Origin: S5-327 sp965200975
GTDB taxonomy: Bacteria; Chloroflexota; Dehalococcoidia; Lucifugimonadales; Australimonadaceae
Assembly (NCBI GenBank): GCA_965200975.1
Contig: OZ241740.1
Location: forward strand, 1,860,001 to 1,924,000
Length of the DNA: 64,000 nucleotides
Direction of reading: 5' to 3'
Each line of letters starts with the position of its first letter. The first letter of the stretch is position 1. Of the stretch, positions 35,672-43,433 are shown in pieces. Below the pieces are notes generated by a model. It was not told the origin of the DNA, ran no database searches, and saw only the letters and a program-made list of their open reading frames with translations. The position numbers and the translations under genes are program-made.

Positions 35672-36436
35672 ATGAGCGAACTGATCGATAAGCTGGAGCG
35701 CGCCTCCAAAGGCGCCGCGCAGCCGCTAGGATTCGGCGGCGCCGCCCGGCGCGAGCGCATCGCCCCCATCCTCCTGCTGGCCGCCGTCGACTCTCGCAAC
35801 GGCGCCCAGGCCCAGGCGGTTGCCGAGGCCGGGCTCGACGCCGCAATCGTCGACGGCGCTGCAGCGTCCCCGCACCCGTTGCAGGACGTCACGCTCGGCG
35901 TCTGGTTCGATCAGGCGCAGCTGGCCGACCCGGACGGCGCCGACTTCCAGGTCTTCTCCTCCGACGCGACTCCGCTCGCCGCGCTCGCCGGCGATGAGCG
36001 GACCCTCATCATGGAGATCGACCCCGACATCGACAACACGCTTCTCCGCTCGCTCGACTCGCTGCCCGTCGACGCGTTCATCGTGCGGCTGCTCGACGCC
36101 GGCGGGCTCACCGTACGGCAGCTTATGCAGCTTGGCCGCGTGCGCGGGGCCACGTCGCGCTGGCTCATCGCTCACATCCCCGCGCTGCCCTCCAGGGAAG
36201 AGGCTGAACTGCTGCGCGACGCCGGCGTTGGAGCAGCGCTCATCAGCGCCGCCGGCGTCAGCGCGGACGACCTCCGCAAGACGCGCGAGATGCTGCTCGA
36301 CCTCCCTCGGGAGTCGGCCCGCAAGAAGCGCCGCGAACGGAGCGCCGTAGCGCTCCCGCGGGTCGCCGAAAGCGCAGCGCCCGCCCCGCCTCCCTCCGCT
36401 CCCGACGACGATGACGACGATTGGGACGACGACTAG
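35672..36436 (+). CDS. Hypothetical protein with beta/alpha core and acidic tail
   Basis: 254 residues, no family recognised. The core alternates strands and helices (ILLLAAVDSRNGAQAQAVAEAGLDAAIVDG, LIMEIDPDIDNTLL, GVGAALISAAGVSADDLRKTREMLLDL in outline), resembling a TIM-barrel or phosphate-binding fold. A basic linker (RKKRRERS) and a strongly acidic end rich in Asp follow. It is cotranscribed with the M50 protease gene 20 bp downstream. Function unknown. Confidence 0.8.
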   Translation: MSELIDKLERASKGAAQPLGFGGAARRERIAPILLLAAVDSRNGAQAQAVAEAGLDAAIVDGAAASPHPLQDVTLGVWFDQAQLADPDGADFQVFSSDATPLAALAGDERTLIMEIDPDIDNTLLRSLDSLPVDAFIVRLLDAGGLTVRQLMQLGRVRGATSRWLIAHIPALPSREEAELLRDAGVGAALISAAGVSADDLRKTREMLLDLPRESARKKRRERSAVALPRVAESAAPAPPPSAPDDDDDDWDDD

Positions 36437-36456
36437 CGCCGCTCGCGCGCCGCTCC

Positions 36457-37146
36457 ATGCTCCTCGCCAATAGCAGTCTGCTCCTCAACGACCCATTCGC
36501 GTTCTTTACGTTCATCCTCGTCGTCGCGCTCTCGCTGCTCATCGGCATCACCGTGCACGAGGCCTCTCACGCCTACTGCGCCAGCAGACTGGGCGATCCC
36601 ACAGCCGCCCGGCTCGGACGCATCACCCTCAATCCCCGGGCCCACCTCGACCCTGCCGGCTCGCTGATGCTCCTCGTCGCAGGGTTCGGCTGGGGTAAAC
36701 CTGTGCCGGTCGACCCGATGCGCCTCTGGCGCGGCCGGCGCGGAGTCGCGATCGTGTCGGCGGCGGGCCCCGCCTCGAACCTGCTCCTTGCCCTGGCGCT
36801 CGCGGCGCTCTTTCAGGCCGGACTGCTGAGCGTCGACTCCTTCTCCCGCGCGGAACTGCAGACGCTCGATTTCGGCGCTTGGATCAACATCATCGCCACT
36901 TATAGCGTGCTGCTGAACCTGCTCCTCGCCGCGTTCAACCTGCTGCCGCTGCCCCCGCTCGACGGCGGCGGCATTCTGGCGGGCGTCGTTCCGCGCGATT
37001 GGCTCCCCGCCGTCGACTGGCTCCAACGCATCGGGCCCATCGTGCTAATAGCAGTCATCGCCCTGACGATTCTCACGAACCTCAGCCCGCTCAGCTTCCT
37101 GTTCGGGTCCGTCTACGCCGCCGCCAACGTGCTCATCGGGCTGTAG
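36457..37146 (+). CDS. Site-2 protease family (M50) membrane protein
   Basis: 229-residue intramembrane zinc metalloprotease, short SpoIVFB-like type without a PDZ domain. The zinc motif is HEASH (in GITVHEASHAYCA) in the first helix, and the third ligand Asp lies in NLLPLPPLDGGGIL. About six hydrophobic segments are present. Such proteases cleave transmembrane regulators; the target is unknown. The start ATG 36457 lies 20 bp after the hypothetical gene. Confidence 0.9.
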   Translation: MLLANSSLLLNDPFAFFTFILVVALSLLIGITVHEASHAYCASRLGDPTAARLGRITLNPRAHLDPAGSLMLLVAGFGWGKPVPVDPMRLWRGRRGVAIVSAAGPASNLLLALALAALFQAGLLSVDSFSRAELQTLDFGAWINIIATYSVLLNLLLAAFNLLPLPPLDGGGILAGVVPRDWLPAVDWLQRIGPIVLIAVIALTILTNLSPLSFLFGSVYAAANVLIGL

Positions 37147-37180
37147 GCAGGCGCGCCGCCCCCAAGGAGTCGCCAATGTG

Positions 37181-37211
37181 GAGAATTCCCGCGCTAAGCA
37201 AGGGAACTCTC
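37181..37211 (+). terminator. Imperfect hairpin downstream of the M50 gene
   Basis: GAGAATTCCC (37181-37190) pairs with GGGAACTCTC (37202-37211) with one mismatch and an 11-nt loop. There is no T tract, so termination is uncertain. Confidence 0.35.
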
Positions 37212-37254
37212 TAAGCCGGAGTAGGCCAAAGGCGCCAGCAAACCACGCCCGCTC

Positions 37255-37419
37255 TTAACCCCGCGCCTTCTCGGAGTGGATCTCGTCCAGCAGCATCCGC
37301 TTCGCAGTCTCCGCGATGCGTGTAATCTGGCTTACCGTCAGCCTGGGGCCCATTATCTCCCGCTCGTACGCGGCGATTATGTTCACGAGCGTCCGGTCAT
37401 TGGGGGTCGTCAGCGCCAT
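37255..37419 (-). CDS. Small helical hypothetical protein
   Basis: 54 residues from ATG 37419 with an AGGAAG site upstream. The sequence (TPNDRTLVNIIAAYEREIMG, then TVSQITRIAETAKRMLLDEI) looks like two amphipathic helices with no Cys. It is divergent from the DUF952 gene with a 30-bp gap. No family is recognised, but the codon use and amino-acid pattern look coding. Confidence 0.6.
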   Translation of the reverse strand: MALTTPNDRTLVNIIAAYEREIMGPRLTVSQITRIAETAKRMLLDEIHSEKARG

Positions 37420-37449
37420 AGCAAACTTCCTCGACAGGAGTGCCACTGC

Positions 37450-37794
37450 ATGATAGCCCAAGGCCCGATCATCCACGTTACGACCCCGGACGCCTGGGCG
37501 CGCGAAGACGATACGCCGTTCTACGCTCCCGAGTCGCTGGCGGTCGAAGGCTTCATCCACTGCTGCCGCCCGGACCAACTGCGGGGCGTGCTCGGGCGCC
37601 ACTTCGCCGGACACCGCGCGCTCGTACTCCTCATCGTCGATCCCGCAAAGCTCACTGCGCAACTCCGCGTTGAAGAGGCCCGGCCCGGCGAGTGGTTCTC
37701 GCACATCTACGGCCCCCTCGACCGCGCCGCCGTCGTCAGCGTCCTGCCTATCGAGGCCGACTCCACCGGCGCCTTTACGCTTCCCGACGACTGA
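37450..37794 (+). CDS. DUF952 family protein
   Basis: 114 residues matching DUF952 (COG3502): IIHVTTPDAWA, ESLAVEGFIHCCRPDQL, LVLLIVDPAKLTAQLRVE, FSHIYGPLDRAAVVSVLPI. Members have a fold related to ADP-ribosylating or RNA 2'-phosphotransferase-like proteins, but no activity is established. The ATG at 37450 has AGGAG about ten bases upstream. Confidence 0.85.
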   Translation: MIAQGPIIHVTTPDAWAREDDTPFYAPESLAVEGFIHCCRPDQLRGVLGRHFAGHRALVLLIVDPAKLTAQLRVEEARPGEWFSHIYGPLDRAAVVSVLPIEADSTGAFTLPDD

Positions 37795-37843
37795 GCCAGC
37801 TTCCAGCCGGACGCGCCCGCCTCTCTCCCGCAGCGCCCATGCC

Positions 37844-38829
37844 TCACTCGCCGTAGACGCGCGCGCCGCGGCTGTTGAGGTACGCCGCGAGGTTCTCCGG
37901 CGCATACGACTCATCCGACTCGAACCGATCGCGCGCGCTCGGATGCACCGCCCGTACGCCGGAAACAGCCGGAATACCCCGCGCCGCGACTCGTGCAATG
38001 CGCCCATCGGACGCGGACGCGTCATCCGACGCAGACGCGCCCCATCGAACGCCAGGCCAACCCTCGACGCGCGCTCGACCATCCACAGCAAGGAAGCGTC
38101 CGCGAGCGACCGGTCGGCGTAGCCCCCGCCGACATCGGCATGGACGCCGGGGAACCACACCTGCTCCACCGTCTGCCCGGAGCGCGGCTTGACCTTCCAG
38201 AGCGCCGCCCGGAAGGGGCGCCGCCGTTCGTCGATGGCCAGCGCATGGTAGCCGTGCCGGACGCGGCGGCTCAGCTCGACGTCGTGAAACTGGTGCCGCG
38301 CAGCCGTAAGCCGCGATAGCCCCCGCAGCGGAATGCCGAGGGCGCCGACCGTATCCCACACTCCCACGAACGTAATGTCCGCCTCGCGCGAATGGGCAGC
38401 CCTGAAAGCGGAGGCTTCCCGCGAGCCGGGGGCTGCGTCGGCGCGCCGGTACAGCCGGTACGCCTCGCGGAAGCGGTCAGCCTCCGCCTTCCGGAGCACG
38501 CCTGCGTTGCGCGCCAGCCCTGCAAGGCTCCGCACGGTGTAGGCTCCGCGGCTGTAGCCGAACAGATAAATCTCGTCGCCTTCCTCGAAGTTGTGCACGA
38601 GGAACCTGTAGCCGTCGCCGATATTCTTCTCGACGCCTCTGCCCGTAACGCCGCCAACCAGCCGGTCGAGCCAGTTCGCAGTCCCGACCCCCTCGTCGTA
38701 GAACACGACCTGCGCCGCGCCGTCGGGCGCAGTGGGCAGGACCGTCCGAGCCACGAGCGCGACATTCGTCGGCGCATGCTGCTCCGGCGTGCTCCATGTC
38801 CCGTCCGAACAGATGACGATACGCTTCAT
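37844..38829 (-). pseudogene. DUF2235 alpha/beta-hydrolase-type protein, frameshifted
   Basis: DUF2235 (phospholipase-like) signatures are ICSDGTWSTPEQ at the N-terminus, GYSRGAYTVRSLAGL (nucleophile elbow) and PGVHADVGGGY. The frame breaks at a GGG run (plus-strand 37951-37953). Adding one G restores FPAYGAVHPSARDRF, which joins to ESYAPENLAAYLNSRGARVYGE and a stop at 37844. Corrected length is about 328 residues. Without correction the frame would run into the unrelated small gene at 37255. Either a sequencing error or a real inactivation. Start ATG 38829 with GAGGGAG. Confidence 0.78.
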
Positions 38830-38981
38830 CTGCGCTCCCTCCTCTTCACTGCCCAACCAGTCTAGGAAGGAGTCCTGCAGAGGCGCAACGGGCTACTGTC
38901 AGAGTTCCGTCATCGCCGCGAGGAAGGGCGCCGTGACGCTACTGCCCCCTGCGCCCCAGCCGCCGCGACGGCTCGACCGCG

Positions 38982-39848
38982 CTACGCTTCCCGAGCCGCC
39001 AGGCCGCGCAGCCATGCGCGCATTGCGACGGCGTACTCCGGACGGCGCAGCGCGATCTCGACCGACGTCTGCAACAGCCCCAGAGGAGTGCCGGCGTCGA
39101 AGCGGTCGCCTTCGAACCGGTAGGCGTGGACCGCCTCGCGCTGCGCCAGCAGGTCCACTGCGTCGGTCAGCTGCAGCTCTCCTATGGCGCCCGCCGTAAT
39201 CGATTCGAGACAGTCGAAGATCGCCGGAGAGAATACATACGGCCCCACGATAGCGAGGTTCGAGGGCGCCTCGTCGCGCGGAGGCTTCTCCACGCACCGC
39301 GTCAGACGCGTCGCGCGACCGGACGCCGCCTCCCCCTCAACGACTCCGTAGCGCGACACGTCCTCCCACGGCGCCTCGATGACGCCCACCACGCTCCCCA
39401 GCTGCTCGTAGGCGTCGAGCATCTGCCGGGTGACCGACGGCTCGCCCAGCAGCACCTCGTCGGGCAAGTACACGATGAACGGCTCGCCGCCGACGGCCTC
39501 TCTCGCCGTCAGGACTGCGTGGCCGAGCCCGAGCGGCTCTTTCTGACGCACGGCGATGACGCTGGCCATCCGCGACACGCTTTCGACAGGGTCGAGCTTC
39601 GCATTGCCCCGATCGCGCAGCGTGCGCTCCAGGTCGGGCGCGATGTCGAAGTAGTCCTCCATGGCCGTCTTGCCGCGCGACGTCACCAGCACGACGCGGT
39701 CGATGCCGGCCTCGACCGCCTGCTCCACCACGTACTGAATCACGGGGCGGTCGACCAGCGGCAGCATCTCTTTCGGCACAGCCTTGGAGATGGGCAAGAA
39801 CCGCGTGCCTACTCCCGCGGCGGCGATGACGGCAGTGCGAACAGCCAT
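38982..39848 (-). CDS. galU: UTP-glucose-1-phosphate uridylyltransferase
   Basis: 288-residue nucleotidyltransferase that makes UDP-glucose. The N-terminal loop AAGVGTRFLPISKAVPKEMLPLVDRP is the GalU signature; FIVYLPDEVLLG carries the metal Asp, and CVEKPPRDEAPSNLAIVGPYVF is the sugar-binding region. Start ATG 39848. It is transcribed away from the SRP RNA; the product would feed envelope glycan synthesis. Confidence 0.93.
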   Translation of the reverse strand: MAVRTAVIAAAGVGTRFLPISKAVPKEMLPLVDRPVIQYVVEQAVEAGIDRVVLVTSRGKTAMEDYFDIAPDLERTLRDRGNAKLDPVESVSRMASVIAVRQKEPLGLGHAVLTAREAVGGEPFIVYLPDEVLLGEPSVTRQMLDAYEQLGSVVGVIEAPWEDVSRYGVVEGEAASGRATRLTRCVEKPPRDEAPSNLAIVGPYVFSPAIFDCLESITAGAIGELQLTDAVDLLAQREAVHAYRFEGDRFDAGTPLGLLQTSVEIALRRPEYAVAMRAWLRGLAAREA

Positions 39849-40031
39849 AGCCGCCACAGCATAACAGGCGCCGCCCGCGTTTGACCGGCGGCGCCCCGGA
39901 CGCCTACCATGATGCGCAGCCGTGCTAGACGGGGAGTTAGCGGCGCCCTGCACCCGAAATCCGCTATAGCGGGGTTGAACTCCTCCCCCAAGGGCCGGCC
40001 TCGCCGCCTCTGGTCCGGAAACGGATGTTGA

Positions 40032-40130
40032 GAGCCGGGCCCTGCGCGACGGAGCCCCGTGAACCGCGTCAGGTCCGGAAGGAAGCAGCGCTAAGCGGAC
40101 TGCCCCGAGCGCCGCAGACCAGCCTGGCTC
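40032..40130 (+). ncRNA. ffs: Signal recognition particle RNA (small bacterial 4.5S type)
   Basis: About 99 nt. The conserved apical domain contains GTCAGGTCCGGAAGGAAGCA (starting at 40068) with its GGAA tetraloop and asymmetric loop. The ends pair as GAGCCGGGC/GCCTGGCTC (one G-U). It scaffolds Ffh and docks with FtsY, whose gene is also in this window. Confidence 0.93.
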
Positions 40131-40301
40131 GAGTCTGAATCCCATGGCTACGCGTCGGGCCACCGGCTCGAAGGGGAGGTGCACGGCTACTCTTCCCTCC
40201 GGCCCCCGCGACCGTGACCGTCGCCCCGCCGCCTGAGGCCGCTACCCTTTCGCGCGCGGGGCGCAGACAGTTGTGACGCAGTTGGAGGACGAGGCGCGGC
40301 G

Positions 40302-41093
40302 ATGCGCCCACCACGCAAGAGCCTGGGACAGCACTTCCTGAACGACCGCAACATCCTCGCGGCGATCGCCGACGCCGCCGATGTGGGGCCTGCCGACGCC
40401 GTCATCGAAGTCGGCCCCGGACGCGGAGCCCTCACCGCCGTCCTTGCCGAACGCGCGCGGGAGGTCGTCGCCGTCGAACTCGACCCCGACCTCGCACGCG
40501 ATCTCGCCGCCGCGGCGGCGCCGAACGTCCGCATCGTCGAGGGCGACGCGCGCGCGATCGCTCCCGGCGCGCTCCTCGGCGCCTGCCGCCCCTACAAGCT
40601 TGTGGGCAACCTGCCGTACTATGCCGCCATGCCCATACTGCGGGGATTCCTCGAGTCCGACTGCCCGCCGGAGGCGGCGTCCGTGCTCGTGCAGCGCGAA
40701 GTGGCGGAGCAGCTCTGCGCCGCGCCCGGCGCGATGTCGCTCGCGTCGCTCGCCGTGCAGCTGTTCGGCAAGCCGCGCATCGCCCGTATCGTTCGTCCCG
40801 GATCGTTCAATCCGCCCCCAAAGGTGACCTCCGCGGTCGTCGCGATCGATATCTACGACCGCCCGGCGGAGGGCGTCGACGATACGCGCGCGCTCTTCGT
40901 CGTCGCCCGGGCAGGCTTCAGCGCGCCGCGCAAGCAGCTGCGGAACGCCCTCGCCGCCGGCCTTGCGATCCCGCCGGACGACGCCGGAGCGCTGCTCGCA
41001 AGCGCCGGCGTCGACCCCGCGCGGCGCGCCGAGTCGCTCGCGTTGGCGGAGTGGGCGGCGCTCTGCCGGGCATGGAGCGCCCGCCCGCTATGA
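40302..41093 (+). CDS. rsmA: 16S rRNA dimethyladenosine transferase
   Basis: 263-residue SAM-dependent methyltransferase that dimethylates the two adenines at the 3' end of 16S rRNA. Motifs are LGQHFLNDRNIL, EVGPGRGALT (SAM loop), VVAVELDPDLA and the catalytic VGNLPYY. The C-terminal helical domain is complete. Its stop overlaps the start of the next small gene (ATGA). The ATG at 40302 begins right before the canonical sequence. Confidence 0.96.
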   Translation: MRPPRKSLGQHFLNDRNILAAIADAADVGPADAVIEVGPGRGALTAVLAERAREVVAVELDPDLARDLAAAAAPNVRIVEGDARAIAPGALLGACRPYKLVGNLPYYAAMPILRGFLESDCPPEAASVLVQREVAEQLCAAPGAMSLASLAVQLFGKPRIARIVRPGSFNPPPKVTSAVVAIDIYDRPAEGVDDTRALFVVARAGFSAPRKQLRNALAAGLAIPPDDAGALLASAGVDPARRAESLALAEWAALCRAWSARPL

Positions 41094-41287
41094 GCGGCGT
41101 AACGCTCAACTTCGAGGGCGGGCTGCATATGACGCCGCCGTGCGAGCAGTGCGGCGCCGTGCGCGTGCGCGAGGCGCCCTACTCGGCGCGCGGACAGCCT
41201 CTGCTGCCCAACGAGCTCGACGATATGGCGTGGACCGACTACCTCTGCGACTGCGGCGCCGTGCGGCTGCGCATAGGCCGCCGGTAG
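41090..41287 (+). CDS. Small zinc-ribbon-like hypothetical protein
   Basis: 65 residues with CEQCG near the middle and CDCG near the C-terminus, four cysteines in a ribbon-like arrangement. The start ATG overlaps the rsmA stop (ATGA), so translation is coupled to that gene. No family assignment; perhaps a small nucleic-acid- or ribosome-associated protein (inference from position only). Confidence 0.65.
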   Translation: MSGVTLNFEGGLHMTPPCEQCGAVRVREAPYSARGQPLLPNELDDMAWTDYLCDCGAVRLRIGRR

Positions 41288-41329
41288 CCTTCAGCGTCGA
41301 CGGGGGAGCGCGACCCTCGCCCGCCGTTT

Positions 41330-41335
41330 TATAAT
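41330..41335 (+). promoter_or_regulatory. -10 element upstream of the LicD-like gene
   Basis: A perfect TATAAT lies in an otherwise very GC-rich gap, about 100 bp before the ATG at 41436. No clear -35 is seen. Confidence 0.4.
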
Positions 41336-41435
41336 CGCCCTCTTACCCTTCTGAGAACGCCCCTGCAGGACAGTCGCCCGGATACCTCTCTCTCTACTCT
41401 CTCTCGCCTTGCGGGGGGCCGGAAAGGAGCGCGCT

Positions 41436-42353
41436 ATGGACGCTGCGGAAGCCGCCTACCGAAAGACTATCGTCTCCCCGACGCCGCTGGACCCGGAGGT
41501 CGCCGCCCGGCGCCTCAAGGAGGTGAAGCGCATCTTCGACGAGAACAACGTCACCTTCTGGCTCGGCTCCGGAACCTGCCTCGGCGCCACCCGCGAGGGA
41601 CGCTTCATCCCGTGGGACGACGAGATGGACACCGCGTCGATCGTCGGCATGCACGGCCTCACCGTCGACGGCATACACCGCATGGCCGACGTCTTCCGGG
41701 GGCACGGGTTCACCCCGCGCATCACCTTCAACCCGCGGCACGTCAGCGTCGCCCTCGTCAAGGACGGCATCCGCACCGACTGGACCTGCCACTACCTCAT
41801 CGACGGGCGGCTGTACGAATTCCCCGGCGTCGAGCTCCCCGTTCGCGTCTACCAGAACCTCGCAGAGATCGAATTCATCGGCGAACGCTTCCGCGTGCCC
41901 AATCCGCCGGAGGAGTACCTCGCCGCCAAGTACGGCCCCGACTGGCGCACGCCCAAGGGCCCCGGGTTCGAGGCCGACGTCGTGGGGCAGATCCCGGACG
42001 GCTCGATGATCAGCCGCCGGACGCAGCTGCTGTGGAGGCTCAGCCGCGGAAGGCTGCCGCGCTCGTGCGTCCGCATCCGCGTCTTCGACCGGCAAGGCGA
42101 CCTCGTGCCCGGCGCGCTCGTCGCCATTGCGGGCATCGGCAAGACGACCGCCAACTCCAGGGGCGAGGCGCGCCTCCCCATCCCCGGCGAAAGCTACTTC
42201 GCCGTAACCGTTACGTACCCAGGCCACAGAGAGCTGATGTACGAGGAGGTGCTCACGCCGGGGGCGAGCTACACCTACCGCCCCGGCCCCATCGTCACCC
42301 CGGAGGAGCACTACAAGGCAGGCGTCCGCGCCCTAGCCCTCATCAAGGAGTAG
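41436..42353 (+). CDS. LicD-like transferase domain fused to C-terminal Ig-type domain
   Basis: 305 residues. The N-terminal part has the LicD/fukutin signature: FWLGSGTCLGATREGRFIPWDDEMD (Gly-rich loop followed by the metal-binding Asp pair), then NPPEEYLAAKYGPDW, the family's closing motif. Residues about 215-285 form a carboxypeptidase-regulatory/Ig-like module (VRIRVFDRQGDLVPGALVAI...TTANSRGEARLPI in outline). LicD proteins transfer phosphocholine or related phospho-groups to glycans. AAAGGAG precedes the ATG. The fusion is not one I recognise as standard. Confidence 0.75.
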   Translation: MDAAEAAYRKTIVSPTPLDPEVAARRLKEVKRIFDENNVTFWLGSGTCLGATREGRFIPWDDEMDTASIVGMHGLTVDGIHRMADVFRGHGFTPRITFNPRHVSVALVKDGIRTDWTCHYLIDGRLYEFPGVELPVRVYQNLAEIEFIGERFRVPNPPEEYLAAKYGPDWRTPKGPGFEADVVGQIPDGSMISRRTQLLWRLSRGRLPRSCVRIRVFDRQGDLVPGALVAIAGIGKTTANSRGEARLPIPGESYFAVTVTYPGHRELMYEEVLTPGASYTYRPGPIVTPEEHYKAGVRALALIKE

Positions 42354-42375
42354 CTGCCCGGCTCTGGCTGCGTTT

Positions 42376-42700
42376 GCGAGGGGGTCCGGGGGAGAGGACT
42401 CTCTCCCGGCAGCGCGCAGCGCTCTGGTTTGCGATGGGGGGGCAGCCGCGGCAGCGCTCATGCAGGCGGCGGCAGCGCTCATGCGATAGGCGTTCGCTGC
42501 TGTGGCGTTGCAGCTGGGAGAGCGTCCGCTCCCCCAGACCCCCTCGCAAAGCCGCTCCGGCGCCGTGGCGCCCCCTCGCAGCCGCAGCCGGGGGGCGGCA
42601 GCGCAGCGCTCATGCGATTGGCGTTCGCTGCTGTGGCGTTGCAGCTGGGAGAGCGTCCGCTCCCCCAGACCCCCTCGCAGCCGGGGGGCAGCGGCCACCC
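42376..42700. repeat. Dispersed-repeat cluster, three copies in both orientations
   Basis: A reverse-oriented copy lies at 42376-42410 and forward copies have cores at 42516 and 42647. The forward copies share about 100 bp, including an upstream ATGCGAT(A/T)GGCGTTCGCTGCTGTGG-like segment, before the core and AGACCCCCTCGCA. The gap 42354-42794 holds this cluster and the ribosome site of the next gene; I see no coding sequence in it. Confidence 0.85.
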
Positions 42701-42794
42701 CCCCCCTCGCAGCCACAGCCACCGCGCGATTAGGCTACACTGCCATCGCCGAGGAACGCAGACGGCAAGAGAGAAGAGAGAGAGGAGGTTGCCT

Positions 42795-43433
42795 GTGACT
42801 ACGCTTAGGGCTGAGGTTTACTACGATTTTCGCTGACCGTTCGTGTTCAATGCAGCCGTGTGGCTGGATCAGGTGAAACGCGCCAGGGGGGACGACGCGC
42901 CCATCGAAATCACGTGGCAGCCCTTCTCCCTGCAGCAGGTCAACCAGAAAGTGGGCCCCGACTATCAGGCGTGGGCCGAGCCGGACGAGAGCCTCGACGG
43001 CAGCCTGTGGGGCTTGCGCGCGGGACAGGCCGCCCGACGGCAGGGCGAGGACGCGCTCCGCGCCTACCTGCCCCTCCTGCTGAGGGCGCGGCACGAAAAC
43101 CGCAGCGACCTCGGCGACAAGGAGCTCCTCGTGAGGCTCGCCGACGAGGCCGGACTCGACGCCGACCAGTTCGCGCAAGACCTCGACGACCGCTCGACGC
43201 TCGACGAGATCGCCGCGAGCCACAAGCGCGCCGTCGAGGAGCGCGGCGTGTTCGGCACCCCCACGTTCGTGTTCGAGAGCGGCGGCTCCGCATTCGTCAA
43301 GCTCATCCGCCCGCAGACCGACGACCAGGCCGCGAGCGCGTTCGACTCCCTCGTCAACCTCGTGCAGAACGACCTGTTCGTCGGCGAGGTCAAGCGTCCC
43401 CAGCCGCCCTGGCCCAAGGGAGTCTTTGACTAG
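42795..43433 (+). CDS. DsbA-family thioredoxin-fold protein, candidate selenoprotein (in-frame TGA)
   Basis: The frame from GTG 42795, with AGGAGG at 42783-42788, reads TTLRAEVYYDFR, then TGA at 42834, then PFVFNAAVWLDQVKRA. The TGA falls exactly where DsbA/FrnE-type proteins have the first redox Cys of the DFxCPxx motif. The rest is a normal DsbA-like protein: a helical insertion (DKELLVRLADEAGLDADQF) and the cis-Pro loop FGTPTFVF. Total 212 residues counting Sec. A SECIS-like hairpin follows the TGA. Alternatives are a Cys-codon error or a truncated protein from GTG 42843. The stop overlaps rnc by 8 bp. Confidence 0.75.
42834..42869 (+). promoter_or_regulatory. Putative bacterial SECIS element
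   Basis: 21 nt after the TGA, CAGCC (42853-42857) pairs with GGCTG (42862-42866) around the loop GTGT. The stem is extended by two A-T pairs beyond a G-G mismatch. The G at the first loop position, the stem of at least 4 bp and the distance of 16-37 nt all match the described bacterial SECIS pattern. Confidence 0.55.

Noticed and set aside
37176..37214. 12-codon ORF with a ribosome site after the M50 gene
   Set aside because: Too short to support, and it overlaps an imperfect hairpin that explains the sequence.
37255..38856. Single 533-codon protein combining DUF2235 and a helical tail
   Set aside because: The frame joins two unrelated genes through a frameshift; the true DUF2235 C-terminus is in another frame ending at 37844.
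42843..43433. DsbA-like gene starting at GTG 42843 after the TGA
   Set aside because: It would omit the first beta strand and redox motif, and the AGGAGG site sits upstream of the TGA; kept only as an alternative.
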